NCBI GenBank assembly: GCA_964549495.1
Contig: CAZJWJ010000015.1
Span: 3,633-67,632 of the forward strand
Reading direction: 5' to 3'
Length of the DNA stretch: 64,000 nucleotides
Source: JACKBJ01 sp964549495
GTDB lineage: Bacteria > Chloroflexota > Anaerolineae > Epilineales > Epilineaceae
The position numbers were made by a program, and so were the translations under genes. Positions 62,676 to 64,000 of the stretch are shown piece after piece (within the stretch, counting starts at the first letter, position 1; each line of letters opens with the position of its first letter). A model generated the notes under the pieces. That model was given only the letters and a program-made list of their open reading frames with translations, did not search any database and was not told the DNA's origin.

Positions 62676-63962
62676 TCAGACGCCGCGCTGGAAGGCCCGG
62701 TGTCCGGGATAGCGGGCCGAGTCGCCCAGCTCGTCGGCGATGCGCAGCAGCTGGTTGTACTTGGCCACGCGGTCGGAGCGGGCCGGCGCGCCGGTCTTCA
62801 GCTGCCCCGTGCCGGTGGCGACGACCAGGTCGGCGATGCTGTGGTCCTCGGTCTCGCCGGAGCGATGCGAGATGACGGCCGTCCAGCCAGCCCGCTGCGC
62901 CATGCGCACCGCGTCGAGCGACTCCGATAGCGTGCCGATCTGGTTCACCTTGACCAGGATGCTGTTGGCGGCTCGCTCGTCGATGGCGCGCGCCAGGCGC
63001 TCGGTGTTGGTCACCAGGAGGTCGTCGCCGACGATCTGGACACGGTCGCCGATGCGGGCGGTCAGGGCCTGCCAGGCCGGCCAATCGTCCTCGGCCAGGC
63101 CGTCCTCGATGGAGCGGATCGGGTAGCGCTCGGTCCAGTCGGCCAGGAAGTCGACCAGCTCCTCGCCGCTCAGGCTGAGCCCCTCGCGCTCCAGATAATA
63201 GTGGCCGTCGCGATAGAGCTCGGTGTTGGCCGGGTCGAGGGCGATGACGATGTCTTCGCCCGGTCGGTAACCCGCTTGCTCGATGGCCTGCAGGATCAGT
63301 TCGACGGCGGCGTCGTTGCTGGGCAGGCTGGGCGCGTAGCCGCCCTCGTCGCCGACGTTGGTGGACTGGCCGGCTTCCTCGAGCACGCGGCCCAAGCGGT
63401 GGTAGGTCTCGACCGCCCAGCGCAGGCCCTCGCGGAAGTCGGGCGCGCCGACGGGCATGATCATGAACTCCTGGAAGTCGGTGGAGTTCGAGGCATGCTT
63501 GCCGCCGTTGAGGATGTTGAACATCGGCACCGGCAGCAGGTCGGCGGCGGCGCCGCCGAGGTAGCGGTAGAGCGGGAGGTGGTGGCTGGTGGCGGCGGCC
63601 TTGGCGCAGGCGAGGCTGACGGCCAGGATGGCGTTGGCACCCAGGCGTTCCTTGTTGGGGCTGCCGTCCAATTCGATCATGATCGTGTCGAGCATGCGCT
63701 GTTCGTCGGCGGGCAGGCCGACGAGCTCGGGCTCGATCTCTTCGCGCACGGCGGCGACGGCGGCCAGGACGCCTTTGCCGTCGTAGCGCTCGGGGTCGCC
63801 GTCGCGGCGCTCGTGGGCTTCGTGGGCACCGGTGGATGCGCCGGAGGGGACGATGGCGCGGCCCAGACTGCCGTCTTCGAGGTGGACTTCGGCTTCGACG
63901 GTGGGGTTGCCGCGGGAGTCGAGGACCTCGCGGGCGAGGATGTCGACGATGGTGCTGTTCAC
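62676..63962 (-). CDS. eno: Enolase
   Basis: The 428-residue enzyme interconverts 2-phosphoglycerate and PEP in glycolysis. It has the N-terminal ILAREVLDSRGNPTVEAEVH and GASTGAHEAHERRDGD, the magnesium ligands in VIALDPANTELY, SIEDGLAEDDWPAW and VGDDLLVTN, and the catalytic Lys and His in LVKVNQIGTLSESL and ISHRSGETEDHSIADL. All motifs are intact. The start is GTG at 63962 with AAGGAAG seven bases upstream. It ends 141 bases upstream of rplI. Confidence 0.98.
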   Translation of the reverse strand: MNSTIVDILAREVLDSRGNPTVEAEVHLEDGSLGRAIVPSGASTGAHEAHERRDGDPERYDGKGVLAAVAAVREEIEPELVGLPADEQRMLDTIMIELDGSPNKERLGANAILAVSLACAKAAATSHHLPLYRYLGGAAADLLPVPMFNILNGGKHASNSTDFQEFMIMPVGAPDFREGLRWAVETYHRLGRVLEEAGQSTNVGDEGGYAPSLPSNDAAVELILQAIEQAGYRPGEDIVIALDPANTELYRDGHYYLEREGLSLSGEELVDFLADWTERYPIRSIEDGLAEDDWPAWQALTARIGDRVQIVGDDLLVTNTERLARAIDERAANSILVKVNQIGTLSESLDAVRMAQRAGWTAVISHRSGETEDHSIADLVVATGTGQLKTGAPARSDRVAKYNQLLRIADELGDSARYPGHRAFQRGV

Positions 63963-64000
63963 GAGGGGCTTCCTTGGTGGGTGGGGATTGGTTCTTGGGG

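Overview
The window is GC-rich (roughly two thirds G+C), densely coded bacterial chromosome. It most likely comes from a member of the Chloroflexota (Anaerolineae/Caldilineae-like). The basis is inference from style. Secreted proteins carry Pro/Thr linkers of the PTPTPTDTP type and short aromatic-hydrophobic C-terminal or pre-domain motifs (AWLPFARR, VYMPWVG). There is a DUF5667-type anti-sigma partner (LPGDAFYHVKRLGE), an ASPIC/UnbV lipoprotein, VWA/beta-propeller exported proteins, and GAF/HisKA_3 kinases. No rRNA, tRNA, CRISPR array, prophage or complete insertion sequence was seen.

Layout. Bases 1-5230 hold a sensor kinase coupled to an unusual response regulator/glutaredoxin-like/thioredoxin-reductase-like fusion, a small membrane protein, a pRiA4b ORF-3 family protein and an AraC-HTH/O6-alkylguanine methyltransferase. 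A 173-base foldback element follows. Bases 5434-11610 hold a QueA-like enzyme coupled to a short-chain dehydrogenase, a possible 29-residue membrane microprotein, a NarL/GAF-kinase pair, a Doc toxin with its antitoxin, and a lone beta-ketoacyl synthase. Bases 11831-13935 form an arsenic-type cluster: arsR, a 27-residue cysteine-rich peptide, a trx/mycothiol-type arsenate reductase, and an ArsR-phosphatase fusion. Bases 14356-24891 carry a large secreted propeller/VWA protein, a VapBC module with a promoter that predicts a leaderless mRNA, a rifampin-phosphotransferase-like dikinase, a nitroreductase-like protein and an ASPIC/UnbV lipoprotein.

Bases 24896-33888 are housekeeping genes. They comprise rpmH-rnpA-yidD-yidC-khpB, with no dnaA next to rpmH, then an ABC exporter, mreB, murA and a ComM-type AAA+ protein. 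Bases 33983-42079 carry a secreted reprolysin-like metalloprotease bracketed by two copies of one hairpin repeat, followed by small accessory genes (RibD-like reductase, phosphopantetheinyl transferase coupled to a methyltransferase, a DUF429-NYN fusion, a DoxX-like protein). Bases 42254-49394 are a complete F1Fo ATP synthase operon (atpI-B-E-F-H-A-G-D-C) with its promoter and a UUCG-loop terminator. Its a subunit has a long acidic insertion and its delta subunit lacks the N-terminal half.

Bases 49694-64000 carry a HEAT protein, plsY-like, panE-like and ygfZ genes, a candidate structured RNA with its own strong promoter, an ECF sigma/anti-sigma pair, a methyltransferase, a SpoIID-PGRP peptidoglycan hydrolase fusion, a zinc-ribbon protein, rplI and eno.

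MurA, MreB and the SpoIID-PGRP fusion argue that this organism makes and remodels peptidoglycan. Many neighbours are translationally coupled by four-base ATGA or GTGA overlaps. The less explained signals are the RNA candidate at 53954-54300, the foldback element at 5269-5441, the cysteine-rich peptide at 11831-11914 and the redox-cysteine-less thioredoxin reductase fusion.
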